This document shows positions 8,582 to 20,755 of a DNA stretch of 64,000 nucleotides, one piece after another. The position numbers and the translations under genes are program-made. Position 1 is the stretch's first letter. Each line of letters starts with the position of its first letter. Below the pieces are notes generated by a model that did no database searches, was not told where the DNA came from, and saw only the letters and a list, made by a program, of their open reading frames with translations. Source of the DNA: Saussurea involucrata (taxonomy: Eukaryota > Streptophyta > Magnoliopsida > Asterales > Asteraceae); assembly GCA_033807775.1 (NCBI GenBank), contig CM066313.1:62604484-62668483 (forward strand). The letters are read 5' to 3'.

Positions 8582-10759
8582 TTTATGTTCAAAAAAGCTT
8601 ATTAGAGTGCCCAAAGCAGGCGAGGATTTTTTTTCTTGCGTACGGGGAGAAGCGAAAAGGTGAAGTGGCTTTCATTTCCACCCTTAAAACAAGGAAATAC
8701 CTATCGAAGAACTACTCATTGTTCCTAGCATACGTAGTAGATGCCAAGACCGGAAAGAAGAAAGTAGAAGATGTAAAGATCGCCAATGAGTTATTGGACG
8801 TCTTTCCCGATGCTTTATCGGGCTTACCACCCAATCGTCAAGTGGAGTTCAGAATCGACTTAGTTTCGGGAGCGGCGCCCATAGTTCGTGCATTGTACCG
8901 CCTTGCACCGACGGAAATGCAAGAAATGATGAAGCAATTACAAGAGTTGCTGGATAAAGGGTTCGTGAGGCCAAGTTCTTCACCTTAGGGAGCTCCAGTT
9001 TTGTTCGTCAAGAAGAAGGATGGCACCATGCGTATGTGCATCGACTACCGAGAGTTGAATAAGGTTACAGTGAAGAACATGTACCCCCTCCCCCGGATTG
9101 GCGATCTCTTTGATCAATTGCAAGGAGCGGGATGTTTTTCCAAGAATGACCTTCGCTCGGGGTATCATCAAGTGAAAGTGAGAGAAGAGGATGTCTCGAA
9201 GATAGCGTTTAGGACGCGGTATGGACATTACGAATTCCTGGTCATGCCGTTTGGTTTGACCAATGCGCCGACAGTATTTATGGACTTGATGAATCAAGTT
9301 TTTCAACCCTTATTGGATAAATCCATTATAGTGTTCATCGACGAGATTTTTGTATACTCCAAGAACGAGAAGGAGCATGAGCAATACCTTACAGAAGTTT
9401 TGGAAGTACTGAAAAAAAGAGTACGCCAAGTTCTCTAAGTGTTAATTTTGGTTGCGTGAGGTCCAATTCTTGGGACACTTGGTGACACGAAAGGGAGTAA
9501 AGGTAGACCCGTCAAAGTTTAAGGCGATGATGAATTGGGAGCCACCGAAGAGCCCAACAGAGATCCGGAGTTTCTTGGGTTTGGCCAGTTATTATAGAAG
9601 GTTCATCTAAGATTTTTCCAAGATCGCCTCTCCATTGAATTCTTTGACAAGGAAGAACATGAAATTCCTTTGGACCAATGCTCAATATCAAGCCTTCAAG
9701 ACTAAACAAAAGAAGTTGTGTGAAGCTCCAATTCTATCCCTACCCAAGGGAACGAAAGATTTTGTAGTTTATAGTGACGCATCTAAGATGGGCTGGGATG
9801 TGTCTTGATGCAAAGGGTAAATGTGGTAGCCTATGCATCAAGGCAACTAAAAGAGCATGAGAAAAATTACCCAACTCATGACCTTGAATTGGCAGAGGTA
9901 GTGTTCGCATTGAAGTTGTGGCGTAGATATCCATTCTACGCCGGCCATAAAGCTTAAAGTATGTCTTTGAACAAAAAGAGTCGAATATGCGCCAATGGAT
10001 GTGGTTAGAGTTGCTTAAGGATTATGATTGTGAATTACTCTACCATCCCGACAAGGCTAATATTGTGGCAGACACTTTGAGCCGGAAATAGTATAGTGGA
10101 AACGTCCGATCACCTTTCTCAAGGATTGAAGTTGTCTCAAGCCTACTTGAGAAGATCAAGATCTCGCAAGCCGAGGCCTTAGTTGAGGCTAACCTCAAAG
10201 GTGAAGTTATGACAAAACAACACCTTCAATTGACGGAAGATGGAATAGGTATGAACCTCTTCCAAGGACGAATTTCGGTACCCAAGATAGGAAGGTGTCG
10301 GGAATTGTTACTAGAAGATTCTCACAAGTCGAAGTATTCAATCCACCCCGGAAGTAAAAAGATGTATCAGGATCTAAAGTTGAACTATTGGGGGCATGTA
10401 GTGAAGCTTGATGTGGCTAGCTATGTAGAGAAATGCATTACTTGCTTGCAAGTGAAGGGCGAGCATCAACGAACTTATGGTAGCTTGAAGTCTCTCGAAA
10501 TTCCGGATTAGAAGTCGGAACACATCACTATGGAATTTGTGACGAAGTTACGAAAGACATGGAGGGGTCACGACACCATATGGGTAGTGGTGGATTGATT
10601 GACCAAGAGTTCACATTTCTTAGCAATGCGGGAAACCCTATCGATAGATAAATTGGCAAAATTGTACAATGGTAAGGTTGTCTGAAGACATGGAGTGTTG
10701 TTTTCCATTGTTTCCGATCGCAATAGCCGTTTTACTTCCCACTTCTGGGATGGGTTACA
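8582..10759 (+). pseudogene. pol: Ty3/gypsy pol remnant: RT, RNase H, integrase
   Basis: Reverse transcriptase lies at about 8780-9440 ([22 protein letters not shown]). The catalytic motif reads FIDEIF where FIDD is expected, so the second Asp is lost. RNase H is near 9500-10090 ([10 protein letters not shown]). Integrase runs from about 10200 with the zinc-binding region (HPGSKKMYQDLK, CITCLQVKG) and the catalytic core (SDRNSRFTSHFW), where it is cut by a gypsy LTR at 10760. In-frame stops occur at 8986 (a TGG position in H), about 9440, 9608, about 9807, 10090 and 10509, with frame changes near 9410 and 9950. Alignment to H shows it is a non-functional relative of that family. Confidence 0.88.
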
Positions 10760-11281
10760 TGTAACACCCCGATTTTTGGAAGGTACCGATATTTTAAGAT
10801 AAATATAAGAAACAAAATTTGGTATTGAATCCTAGATTTTATAGTTTTGTTGGATGGAGAATTGAAATGCGAATCTAACGGTTCTTTCTGGAACAAAATT
10901 GGAGCTAAAACGAAGAAGTTATGGCCAAAACAGTGATCAGGCAAAAAAAAAAGAAATCAGGCGACCATTGTCTGGAACGAATTTTAGCACGACTTTGAGG
11001 CATCCGCAAGACTATGGGGCATGCGCGCAGGTTTTGGCGCATGTTTAGCCACGCGGAAACCCGCGCGAAGCACTGGAACTGCATAAAACCCGATTTTCAG
11101 CCCTCATTCTTCATTTCTTCATAACTTTTGCATCTGAACTCCGATTTTGTTGATTCAAGTTGCTATGGATTCGTTTCTGAGAGGTATTAAAGGATATATT
11201 AAGATTATTGAAGTTTATTGGAAGATACAAGAGTATTTGGTGGTGGTAAGCTCCTCATCTCTCTCGATTTTAAGCTAGGGT
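10760..11281 (+). repeat. Gypsy LTR fragment J
   Basis: It starts TGTAACACCCCGATTTT inside the integrase of the preceding pol, as a gypsy LTR would. It shares landmarks with the LTR at 57472: TTGGATGG...AATTG, then a CGAAGAAGTTA word. It stops without a CA end where element B sequence begins near 11282. No coding sequence is seen. Confidence 0.65.
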
Positions 11282-13581
11282 TTGATGTTTCCCATTCCTC
11301 TCCGTAGGGAAGATGAACCACATTCTGACTCAAATGACCCAGTTCACCATGAACCCTCAACCCATCACCAATCCTTCATAAACAAAGCCCATCATTTTCC
11401 CCCACTACCATTGAAACCCAATAACCATTACGTGATTCTGAACACTTCTGCTTTTGCCTCAGAGTACTCTACTCTAATCCTGGTACTCCAAAACCACTTC
11501 TTGAACAAAGCCCAAACTATGAACACCAATGACCTACCAAGCCACTACATAAACCAATTTTGGTCCTCCTGTAGATATGAAAGGGATTTTAATACCATTG
11601 TAGGGTACATGTCCACATCCACCACAGAAAATGTCATCTTTTTTGGCATAATCAGGCAACTTATCTCAACCATCTATGAACTACCCACTAGGACTGATTT
11701 AGGGATTGTTAAATATTCCCCTGAACCAATAGATGAGGAACTAGTGGAGTTTGTACTCTTCATAGAATACAACAAAGCCATAGCCAAAAGAACTGACTTT
11801 AGAAGAGAACACGTACCCCCGTGTGGAACATTCTTTTCAGCTTCCTTAACAGAACCCTAACAGGCAAAATTGCTAGCTCAAACCAGTCCTCACACAACAT
11901 TTTTGCCATAATGTATGGCATCTACTACGATCTACATTTAGACTATGGCATGCTCATCTAAAAAGAGATGGTGATCTCCGTGGAAAAGAAACTGGTGGAC
12001 CAAACCAAGAACCCCAACAAATCATTTGTCCTTACGTTTCCCAGAACCTTAACTGTGCTCTTACATGAAAAAATCAAGGAAAAGGGCTACTCCATGAATG
12101 GGCCCTCTATAAAGACCTACCCTCTGAAGACAGTGAACCTACCATCTCTCTAGAAGGATACCCGAATTCAAGGCCACTTTCCTAGAAGATGCTTCAATAT
12201 GTGAGTAAAGAAGTTAGGAGAGAGTACGTGCATGCATTTAGGTCTCCAAAACCAAGACCTAAAACCCCACCACGCATAGGGTATGCCTTAAGACAGCCTA
12301 TAGCGCAGAGAGTGTCTGAGGGTGAAGGAGGTGTGAGGGAAGAAAGAAGTGAGAACCCCCCATCCCCTAGAGTAGAAGTGAGGAGCCCCTCCGCAGAATC
12401 TGAACAACTAGCAGAATCTTCAAGGCCAAAGAGGGCCAAGAAAGCAAAGAAAACACAAGTGGTAGAATCCACAGAGGCAAACCCCACAGAGCCTGAAACC
12501 GCAGAAGCCCTTGTGCCAAAGCCAAGAAAGAAAAAGGCTAAGGAACAATCCACCGCAGAACCTGCCCCTGAGACCCAGAAGAAGAAGAGAATGCTCAGGA
12601 AGAAGATATCAGAGGAAGAGGAAATAATAGAAGAAAGGACAGATCCCATGGAACAATTTGACCCTGCAGAGCCTCTGGCTACCTTTGTTGAAGTTCCAAT
12701 TGCTTATGCTACAGCTCAGGAGGAGCAACCTGCAAGCACAACCCCTTTACAAGCCCAACCCCTTCACAAGGGTCAAAAGCCTTGATGACATCTAGAGGGG
12801 TTGATAGATCACCCAATGATGGCAGAGTCCCCATCGTACACTCTGTGGAATCTGACCCAGATGAACAACCTCAGAATTCTCCACAAAGGTCCCCTTCCCC
12901 AATCAACCCTCTTGCCGATCTTCTAGCAGATTACACGTCAAACTCCGCAGAGGAAGCGGAGTTTGATTTAGGAAAACAAACGGAGGACGAGAATATAGGA
13001 GTAAAAGATGCCATTGGCACATCCCCACATCCCCCTCCTAGTGCAACCAAAATATCAGTTCTAGATGGTCTTGCATCACAGAACATTGGACAAGAGGTGC
13101 ACGCCTCGAACCCTAATCCAGCTAGCCAGCCAGAGGACATTCTTCAGTCCTCTGAGCATAATCATAACCGCGAAACCCTATTATTGGATATGTCCTCTTA
13201 AAAGGACATAGCAATTGAAACTTCATGCGTCTCATCGCCCAAGAACGCAACTCTGCAAATCCCCATAAAGGCATTTGTTGCCTCTCCACCACACTCACCA
13301 CCCAAAGCCCGTTCAGAGCGGTCCCCTATGCACGAACTACACGAAGAGACTCTAGAAAAGTTTCTGAGTGAATGCCCCGTCACCCTAAGTGTTTCCTATG
13401 GAGCTAACTTGGAAGGTGATCAGGCCAGAACCTCTGTAGCTTCATAGTCATCTTCTGATGACTCGTCGCGAGGATCAGATGGAAGTAGTGTAGAACTCCA
13501 CAATAAAACAGGTTCTGAAATAGGCGTTCCAGGAACAGGAACTTACTCTACCCCATGTGTTGGGACAGAGGTTACCCCGTT
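11282..13581 (+). pseudogene. Extra ORF of element B, N-terminal half, broken
   Basis: The first open part (11282-11860) matches the D protein: SHYINQFWSSCRY with ARYLNQFWQSCRF, and ELPTRTDLGIVKY with NLPTRGLLGIKKY. Stops follow at 11858 and near 11958. The open part at 12189-12785 is a Lys/Glu/Pro-rich linker with basic clusters such as PRKKKAK. The part at 12782-13201 is Ser/Pro/Asp-rich. The last stretch, to about 13580, is decayed. It continues at 23520 after the copia-2 insertion, where words matching D 45240-45300 resume. No signal peptide or membrane segment is seen. Confidence 0.75.
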
Positions 13582-13897
13582 TGTAGATCCCAGTTTAACA
13601 ATCAAGTAACAATGTATCTGTCGAATGATTAACTTTGTATTGAAGGATTATAGAGAGGTTACAAGATTAGAATGGAAATCAAACTCTCTCTATCTCTATG
13701 ATACGCTCCAACTATGATCAAGGAATCTAACCTAATGATTAAAGAAACAAACCTTAAATACTTAGGGCTTAAGCTCAAAGCCCAATGCCCATTAACACTA
13801 ATAAGCCCAATATCATTATAAAGCCTTTTACAAATAAATCAACCTCTATAATTCTTTATATAACTTTCTAATTAATAGGACATTTATGGTCCTAACA
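13582..13897 (-). repeat. 3' LTR of copia-2 (316 bp)
   Basis: On the minus strand it starts TGTTAGGACCATAAATG and ends TGGGATCTACA. It is nearly identical to 23204-23519. Confidence 0.9.
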
Positions 13898-16046
13898 ATC
13901 TCCCCCTAAAGTTATATAAATAAAAAAATTGGTCTTCAAAACTTTGACTTTAGGTCTTGATCTTCTCACCCTCTTGAATCTTTGACAAACTTTGGTGTTA
14001 CTTGACATCATGTCTTTCAGCGCTCCCCCTTGAATAAAGCTCTTGGTTTTCATAGTTTCAACTTTATCACCAGATTCAATGAACAATAACTTCTACTAAG
14101 TGCATGAAACGCAACTTTCAACCGTAGAAACTCAACACATCAGATAAGCACACAAGAATGATAATGTGCGAGTTACGTGACAATCCACAGTGCATCTTCA
14201 GTTTTAAAATAAAGAATCTGTCTTTGAACCGCGAGTTGAATTTACTTTCTTCTTAAGAACTTGTTTCAATCAGCTCGTAACAGGAAACAACATGTAGCAG
14301 ACACCACTTGATAAGGGATTAGAAGAACCAATCAGATAAAGCGCAGTTACTCCACCTCAACTTTTGCTAGCTCCCCCTCAACATGATAATTTGTGTCTTT
14401 GAATCTTTGATATTTTTCATTTCTCCCCCTCATGATGATTAGGAGCATCCCGAGCGTCATGCGACTTCAAAGACAATACTGATGAGTAGCAAAATACCAG
14501 ATTAAACGTTATAGTAACCAAGGGGTAAATATCTAACACAAAAACACAATAGTAACTGTTATCACAACAATTAATATAATTGTGTGGCCTATTTTCAGAG
14601 TCGGCATCGGGTATCTCTGATAGGACTTTCAGTTATCATTGAAGTAAAAATTTAAAAATTACTTCTCAAACTGTTCCGACAATATCGTAAAGATATATGA
14701 GTGGAATCACAAAGACTCGTGCTTGTGTGAAAGAATTAAATTTTATCTGTTTGGCTCAAATACTGATTTAACTTGGGACGCAAGTTAAAAATCAATAGAC
14801 ATAGTGATTGGAATATGTGGTTCGGAGAGACCGGAGCTGATGTCTTCCTTTTTCAATATCTAAGACCTCCGAGTGAGGAATAGATAGATTTTGTGCTAAA
14901 TCTTCGTGAATATATGAAACAAGCATCTTTTGTGAGATACTTAAGTGGATAGGTGGGGTGACACAAGTTATCGACACTGGGTCCATATCTGTTTCAATAT
15001 TCATCTTCAAAGAACGAGAATGAATAGATTGTGTAGTTACCCGGATAACTGACTCGGTTTGGTAAGGACCAATAATTATTTTGAGTCCTGTCACAGCCTC
15101 ACCAAATTCTTTTCACTCCAAACTTATCTATCAAGCCAGACCCCTCACTGCTGTCTATAATTTGATGTGTTCCTTGGGTAGGTTCTTCCGGTTCTGGATA
15201 GACCATAGAAACAATATAATTCCTAACACTCTTTTCATTCATCTAATAAAAAACAGTGAAGTAAACATTTAATTACGAGTTCTAAACTGAAATGTTTAGA
15301 AGTCAAAGAATTTAAAAACGAGTCCTGATCTGAGATGATCAGAAGTCATAAAAATGATAATGAATATCAAAGCGTGAACTAGAATGACTCAGTAAGCACA
15401 ATATTTGCAATAAATGAATCAATTGATCAGAAAGTTTAATGGTGAAGAACAAGTCACAATTAATGTGTCAGATAAGAATTGAATCATTAATAGAAATGAC
15501 TGATATAAAGAACAAATTGGAATTCAAGCGAGAGTATTTCCAGCGAAATAATTCAACGAATATGTGAGACATTGAAATAACTAAATCAAGAAAATATTGG
15601 ACGTGGCAATCATGGAGGTTAAAATCGGAGAATAACAAACACAAGTAAGTTATTCAGAATGAATTACCACAATCTTTGAATTCACTTAAAAATTCATTTA
15701 TTGAGCAAAACCTGGTACTCCCCCTAAAAAATAGCATAACTTTTGAATGCAGTCATGTGAAAAGAAAATTCTGAATGTTATCACACATGACATCCCTGCA
15801 AAACAGATCAGAAAGATTTTGGTATCCATGCTTTGATGGATCCTTGATGGTTAGATGCCTTAACTTGAAAATGAGGACCGGGGATGCTATAAGTACCATA
15901 CCAACTATTTGCGTACCTTGGATTCACAAAGTCATTCTTCCCACAATCGGTGCAACATTTCTTTACTCAGCTCAGACTGATTAGCTTCGCTGTAGAATAA
16001 ACATGAGTAGGTGAATCAGTCTTGGAAATAAACGACTTTGTATCCA
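13898..16046 (-). other. 3' non-coding region of copia-2 with repeated polypurine-like tracts
   Basis: There is no intact ORF. AGGGGGAG-type tracts (TCCCCCT on the + strand) occur at about 13900, 14028, 14373, 14424 and 15718. The part around 15775-15990 on the minus strand still reads like the end of a gag extension (WIPKSF then stop). That suggests the coding sequence once ended there and pol was lost. The segment 13898-14330 is homologous to 35463-35880 in the insertion inside D. Confidence 0.6.
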
Positions 16047-17257
16047 CTACAGGAGATTTATAAGACATGTTTCCATCATTGTCTTCTGTAGTGGATTTCT
16101 TTTTCCAAACCATTTTGACTTTTCGAAACACTTGATTATCTTTATTATCAACACAAGAATTATTGAAAAGATTTGAAGGTCGAATATGATCTTTTGAAAA
16201 CTCATTTGATTTGACAAAACTCTTTGAAGAACTATTTGTAGAACTTGAAGCATAAGATGACTGAACAACATTGAATTGCTTTCCTCAAGTTTCTTTACTT
16301 TGACAGATAAAACATTACGTTTTTCGAGAATTAAATCAAATTTCTTTTGTAGATCATATTTTGCCATTTGTTCTTTCAAAATCTCGGTTGCCAACCCAGA
16401 TAATTTATGTGTAAGCTTGTGGATTTCTGTTTCGAAAATCTCTCTTTCACTTTCAAAGTCCTTTTCAATATTGTTGCGTTTGTCAGATATTTCTTTTAAA
16501 ACCGTAATGTTTTTCTTTTCAAGCACTTTGTTTTCACTTTCAAAAGTTTTCTTTGATTATCAAAAATTATCTCGCTCAAATACTAAAACTTGTTCAAAAT
16601 CACGAATCTGTTTTGAGAGTTTAGCATTTGTAAGCTCAAATGATTTTCTTTCTTCAAACACTTTCTTTGAAAGATCAAAAAGCTTTCTTTCCAATCCTTT
16701 TTACTCATTTGAAAAATCAACCTATCTTTTTCGAACATCAGAATATGTTTTTCAAGAACAAATATCCTTTTCTTTAACTTAAGATTTTCACTCTCATCGG
16801 CCTTTTCTTTCTCTTCTAATGATCGGAACTTCTCTTCTTTGGCTTCGAAATCTGCAACTCTTCGTTCAAGTACTGATAATTTTTCAGAAGCTTCAGCACT
16901 TGTTGGATCACTTTTCTTCATATCCGCTTCTCTTTCAAGATCTGAAATCTTTTGCTTGAGATTCATATTGCTTTTCTCTAGTTCAGAAATTTTAGCTTCC
17001 GTAGTTGTTGATCTCTTATGATAAATTTCACAACCTCTTAAAAGAGCAGTTTTACCACTTGTCAAACTCTCAATTTGTTCCTTGTTTTTCATAGTTGTTC
17101 TATCATAGGCTTCAAGTTGTGCTTCTAAACATTGTATTCTTATTGTTGGATTTCTATACTTATTCCAATGATTTTTAAGACTTGACATTGTTACTTGAAA
17201 AATATGATCGTGAGACAATTGAAAATATTGATCCAAAAAAAAATCGGACCAAATCAA
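16047..17257 (-). pseudogene. Coiled-coil gag-extension ORF of copia-2, broken
   Basis: It holds two open parts on the minus strand, 17257-16583 and 16526-16047, separated by a frame break near 16560. Both are rich in Leu/Lys/Glu heptads (ISDLEREADMKK, VLERRVADFEAK) and are predicted coiled coil. In copia F a similar Leu/Lys region follows the gag zinc knuckle, so this is probably the segment between nucleocapsid and protease. The capsid and zinc knuckle themselves are absent. No enzyme motif is present. Confidence 0.6.
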
Positions 17258-17333
17258 GAATACCCAAATGTCCCCTTCGACGACTTAGCACGGGGGTCCC
17301 GGATGAATAATCCGGGTGTAGGAGGTGTCCGGG

Positions 17334-18265
17334 TGTAATACCCCGGGTAAGTTCGTTAGTTAAAAATATCTTTCCGTTAAGTTTAGTTAACTTTAAAGTT
17401 GATATTTAGGGTGAGTTAGGTGAATTTATAAGTTTAGGGGTGTTTGGATTAATTAATAAGTTAAAAAGGTATTTTGGTCATTTATGGATAGAATAGGGAC
17501 TAAAGTGGTAAGTTGAGTTGGATATTATCTCATTTAGAAATCAGATATTTCAAAAAGCAGCAAATATCCAGAATCTGTGTTGTGTGTGTGTGTGTTGAGA
17601 GGTGAAGAAGGAGAAAGAAGGGTTTTTGTGGTTAAGGCTCCATTTGGAAGTGTTGGAAGTGAAATAAAGGTATGTTCCTTTACAAATTATGTTTATAGTT
17701 GCTATTAGAGTGTTTCTATCGGTTTAGAATTAGTAGAATCGAACTAGTATAAATTTCAGTCGGATTCTGGGTAAATTTTGGGATGAACAGCAGTGGTGTC
17801 CGGATAAATTGAATGTGTCCGGATACTTTTGTCGGTAGAGTCCGGGTAGCTCTGATGATGGTGTCCGGATGATTCAAGTATCCGGGTAAGTTCCTCCTTT
17901 CTTATGTTTTCCGGATGACGTCCGGATTACTTTGGTGTCCGGATTCCTTGAGTTGTCCGGAAAAGTCGAGTTGTCCGGATAATTCATATTATCCGGGTTT
18001 GTGATGCTGTCCGGAAAAGTTGGGTTGTCTGGGTGGCTTTGGGCTGTCCGGAAGCTATAGCTGTTTGGTTGTTTTGAGGGCGAGAGTTAGGTAGATTTAT
18101 CTAGGGTTCACGTGTTCAAATGGTAAGGGGATATTTGTATTTAATCTGTTTCAGATTCTGTGGATTTGGATTGAAAGACTGAATCTTTTGGAGAAAAGCT
18201 TGGAAGTGTTTATGAATAAGCGATCGAGGTGAGTTTTGCTTTAAAACGTTTTTGAACTGGGATAC

Positions 18266-18297
<32 letters not shown>

Positions 18298-18986
18298 GAG
18301 ATGATTATGTGGTAGGAATATGATTATGTGTATATAAATGACAATATGATGTAATGAGATATATATTGTATTTATATAAGTTTTGCACTACTCGAGTGCA
18401 ATTGTTGCCGGGTTTCGGTGAGCGGACCGGTGTGTAGCCGGGTTCCGGTGTGCGGACCGGTGAGTAGTCGGTTTCCGGTGTGCGGACCGATGGGTAGCCG
18501 GGTTCCGGTGAGCGGACCGGTTGTTGATTTATTAGTTGGCTTGCTACCAACTAATATGGCCATTTGTGGAGGAATAAGGTGAATGAGATGTACACGATGC
18601 ACGAGTCTGGATTGGTATTTAAATACGTGTGGTATGTTTATATTTTACGAAAGGATTACCAAAGGTTTATCTAAACTATTTTGATACAAAGGATTTACAT
18701 AAAATGTTTTATAATGATTTTGGAAAGGACCGGGATTAACTCACTAGACCCGTTTGGTCTAACCCTCATTTTGTTTTCAAAAATATGTTTTCCAGGTTAA
18801 GGATCGGCAGGAGAGGATGAAGTGTAGGAAGCTTTTGATGGATGTTGATTAGGAAGCTTTTATATATTTTGTAATGTCAAGACTAATGAGACCGTACTTG
18901 GTTTGTCATGTAACTTTTGTTGTAAATCAATGATATGTATGAATGTTATGTATTATGATGTATGTTATGGGAACCGGGTTGTTACA
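17334..18986 (+). repeat. 5' LTR of the gag-only gypsy element (1653 bp)
   Basis: It starts TGTAATACCCCGGGTAAG and ends CCGGGTTGTTACA just before the primer-binding site. It contains a TCCGGA-rich array at about 17795-18055, an AT microsatellite at 18266-18297, and a tandem 30-bp repeat near 18405-18525 (about four units, each with CCGG and GCGGACCGG). The LTR of relative H lacks the TCCGGA array. Confidence 0.92.
18403..18525 (+). repeat. Tandem 30-bp repeat in the LTR, about four units
   Basis: Units run GGGTTCCGGTGTGCGGACCG plus about ten bases, with small changes. The second LTR carries the same array at 21846-21965. H has a different short repeat at this place (about 59010-59065), so the segment evolves quickly. 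Confidence 0.8.
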
Positions 18987-19247
18987 AATGGTATCAGAGC
19001 CCTAGTTTAAGGGATTTAGGTATTTGTACCCGTACCTAGACTTAAACTGCATGTGAAGTAGGATGTCCTTGATATATTAGAACCTTGGGATGCTAAGTAT
19101 AAAAGGTAGAAGGAACATCATGTAAGGTAATTTCAGATTACACCTGGCCAGTGTAATTGTGATCTTACAGGTGCATGTTTGGACTGGGATACCTTATTAT
19201 ATGGGGTATGTACTTATGTGTATATTAATCTTGTCTGAATCTACAGA
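18987..19247 (+). other. Leader and primer-binding site of the gag-only gypsy element
   Basis: The primer-binding site TGGTATCAGAGC is at 18989-19000, complementary to initiator tRNA-Met. The remaining 250 bp are non-coding and align closely with the leader of H (59533-59794). Confidence 0.88.
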
Positions 19248-20537
19248 ATGGCAAGCGGTACTCGAAATACGAATAGAAGAGGAGGAGGAAATCCGAATAG
19301 TACGAATCCACCAATAGGAACGGGGGGGAGAAGAGGAGAGCGAGGGGGAGGTAGATCCGGAGGTAGAACGGGGAGTAGAACTAGGGGCAGAACCGGAAGT
19401 AGAGTTCAGGGGCGAGGTACGGAGTTTATTACAAGAGACAATTTGATGGCAGAGATGGGAAGACTTCAAGCAAATATCCAGGCTATGTTCGACCAAGCTC
19501 GTCATACTGAAACACCAGATCCTGGTTTGGAAGACGAAATGCCCATTACACCTACGATCATACCAGTGTCAAGAAGGTGTGATTACAAGATGTTCTTAAA
19601 CTGTAGACCTCCAACTTACTCAGGAGATAGAGACCCAGTGAAGGCGATGAGATGGTTAAAAGAAATAGAAGCCATCTTCAAGACCAGTAAGTGTGCGGAT
19701 GAGGACAGAGTATTATACGGAACGACGATGTTGAAGGCAGAAGCTCTGTACTGGTGGGAAGCTCACATTGATTCCACAAGGTCGGATGTATACTCTACTT
19801 TTACTTGGGACGAATTCACAACAGCATTCAAAGGACAGTTTTGTTCTCAAGCAGCAGTTAGACAGTTGGAAGAGGAGTTCATGAACCTACACCAGCGAAG
19901 TTTATCGGTTAGGGATTACACCGCTCTCTTTCTGGAGAAGTCTCGCTTCGCAGAGTACTACGTTGCCACGGAGGCACTGAAAATGGAGAGGTTTATTTTC
20001 GGGTTGAATTTAGAAATTAGAAAGCTAGTGATTGCGACAGGACCCGATACCTTCTCAGCTGCAGTAAATGCAGCGGAAAATGTAGAACAGGATAATAGGA
20101 GAGACGTTGGTGATAAGAGTATTGGAAAAAGGAAATTGGAAGAAATGACATACGATTTGGAGGAATATGAATCTCCGAAGTTTGATAGTCATTCATCTTT
20201 CAGACCAGCTGAAAGACCATGTCCAAAATGCAACCGTGTGCATCAAGGAAACTGTTATGTGGATTCCCGAAGTTGTTACAAATGTGGAAAGACTGGTCAC
20301 ATAGTTAGAGACTGTCGGGTAACTCGATTATGTTTCATTTGCAATTCCCCAGATCATATTCAGTCAGATTGTCCACAATGGAAAGCACAACAGGGTAGTA
20401 TGACGGTAAGACCAACGAGTGTTAGACCGGGAGAGAAACAAGGGCCTGAGGTACCGAAAGCAAAGGGTCGAGTTTTTCAGATGACAGAACAAGAGGAGGA
20501 AGAAGGTCCTGATGAGGTTACAGGTATATTTCTATAA
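19248..20537 (+). CDS. gag: Gypsy gag, intact, 429 residues
   Basis: This is a structural protein of virus-like particles. Residues 1-60 are Gly/Arg/Thr-rich and basic. Residues about 100-270 form the retrotransposon gag domain ([45 protein letters not shown]). The C-terminal part holds a [12 protein letters not shown] motif and two CX2CX4HX4C knuckles: [14 protein letters not shown] from residue 343 and CFICNSPDHIQSDC from residue 362. The start MASGTRN is shared with H. The frame ends soon after the linker that precedes protease in H, because of a stop where H reads through. Gag was kept intact while pol was lost, which suggests it still functions. Confidence 0.93.
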   Translation: MASGTRNTNRRGGGNPNSTNPPIGTGGRRGERGGGRSGGRTGSRTRGRTGSRVQGRGTEFITRDNLMAEMGRLQANIQAMFDQARHTETPDPGLEDEMPITPTIIPVSRRCDYKMFLNCRPPTYSGDRDPVKAMRWLKEIEAIFKTSKCADEDRVLYGTTMLKAEALYWWEAHIDSTRSDVYSTFTWDEFTTAFKGQFCSQAAVRQLEEEFMNLHQRSLSVRDYTALFLEKSRFAEYYVATEALKMERFIFGLNLEIRKLVIATGPDTFSAAVNAAENVEQDNRRDVGDKSIGKRKLEEMTYDLEEYESPKFDSHSSFRPAERPCPKCNRVHQGNCYVDSRSCYKCGKTGHIVRDCRVTRLCFICNSPDHIQSDCPQWKAQQGSMTVRPTSVRPGEKQGPEVPKAKGRVFQMTEQEEEEGPDEVTGIFL

Positions 20538-20755
20538 ACTCTATACGTGCTAAGGTGTTATCTGACTTCGGTGCAAAATGGTTTTTGGTATTTCCGTGCT
20601 TTTGTTGCTTATATGTGTTAGAAATATAGGTGGGTGTGGGGTGGCTATTCATTTAGTTTCTATGGTTTTGATTGAGTTCGAAGTAGTAGAGATAAGTATT
20701 CATACCTTTTCGCTTAACCGAATTCCGGGACAGAATTCTTTTAAGGGGGAGATAA
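20538..20755 (+). pseudogene. Protease stub and polypurine tract of the gag-only element
   Basis: Alignment to H 61081-61330 shows a degraded start of protease: the active-site DSGA reads DFGA, and stretches between are deleted. Sequence then jumps to the polypurine tract TTAAGGGGGAGATAA (20741-20755). The jump marks the deletion that removed RT, RNase H and integrase. Confidence 0.8.

Noticed and set aside
12194..12649. Hydrophobic minus-strand ORF that looks like a membrane protein
   Set aside because: It is the antisense of the Lys/Glu/Pro-rich linker of element B; the + strand has the homologs.
18305..18602. Pro/Thr/Gly-rich minus-strand ORFs in the gag-only LTRs (also 21747-22044)
   Set aside because: They are the antisense reading of the tandem 30-bp repeat, with no conserved protein outside it.
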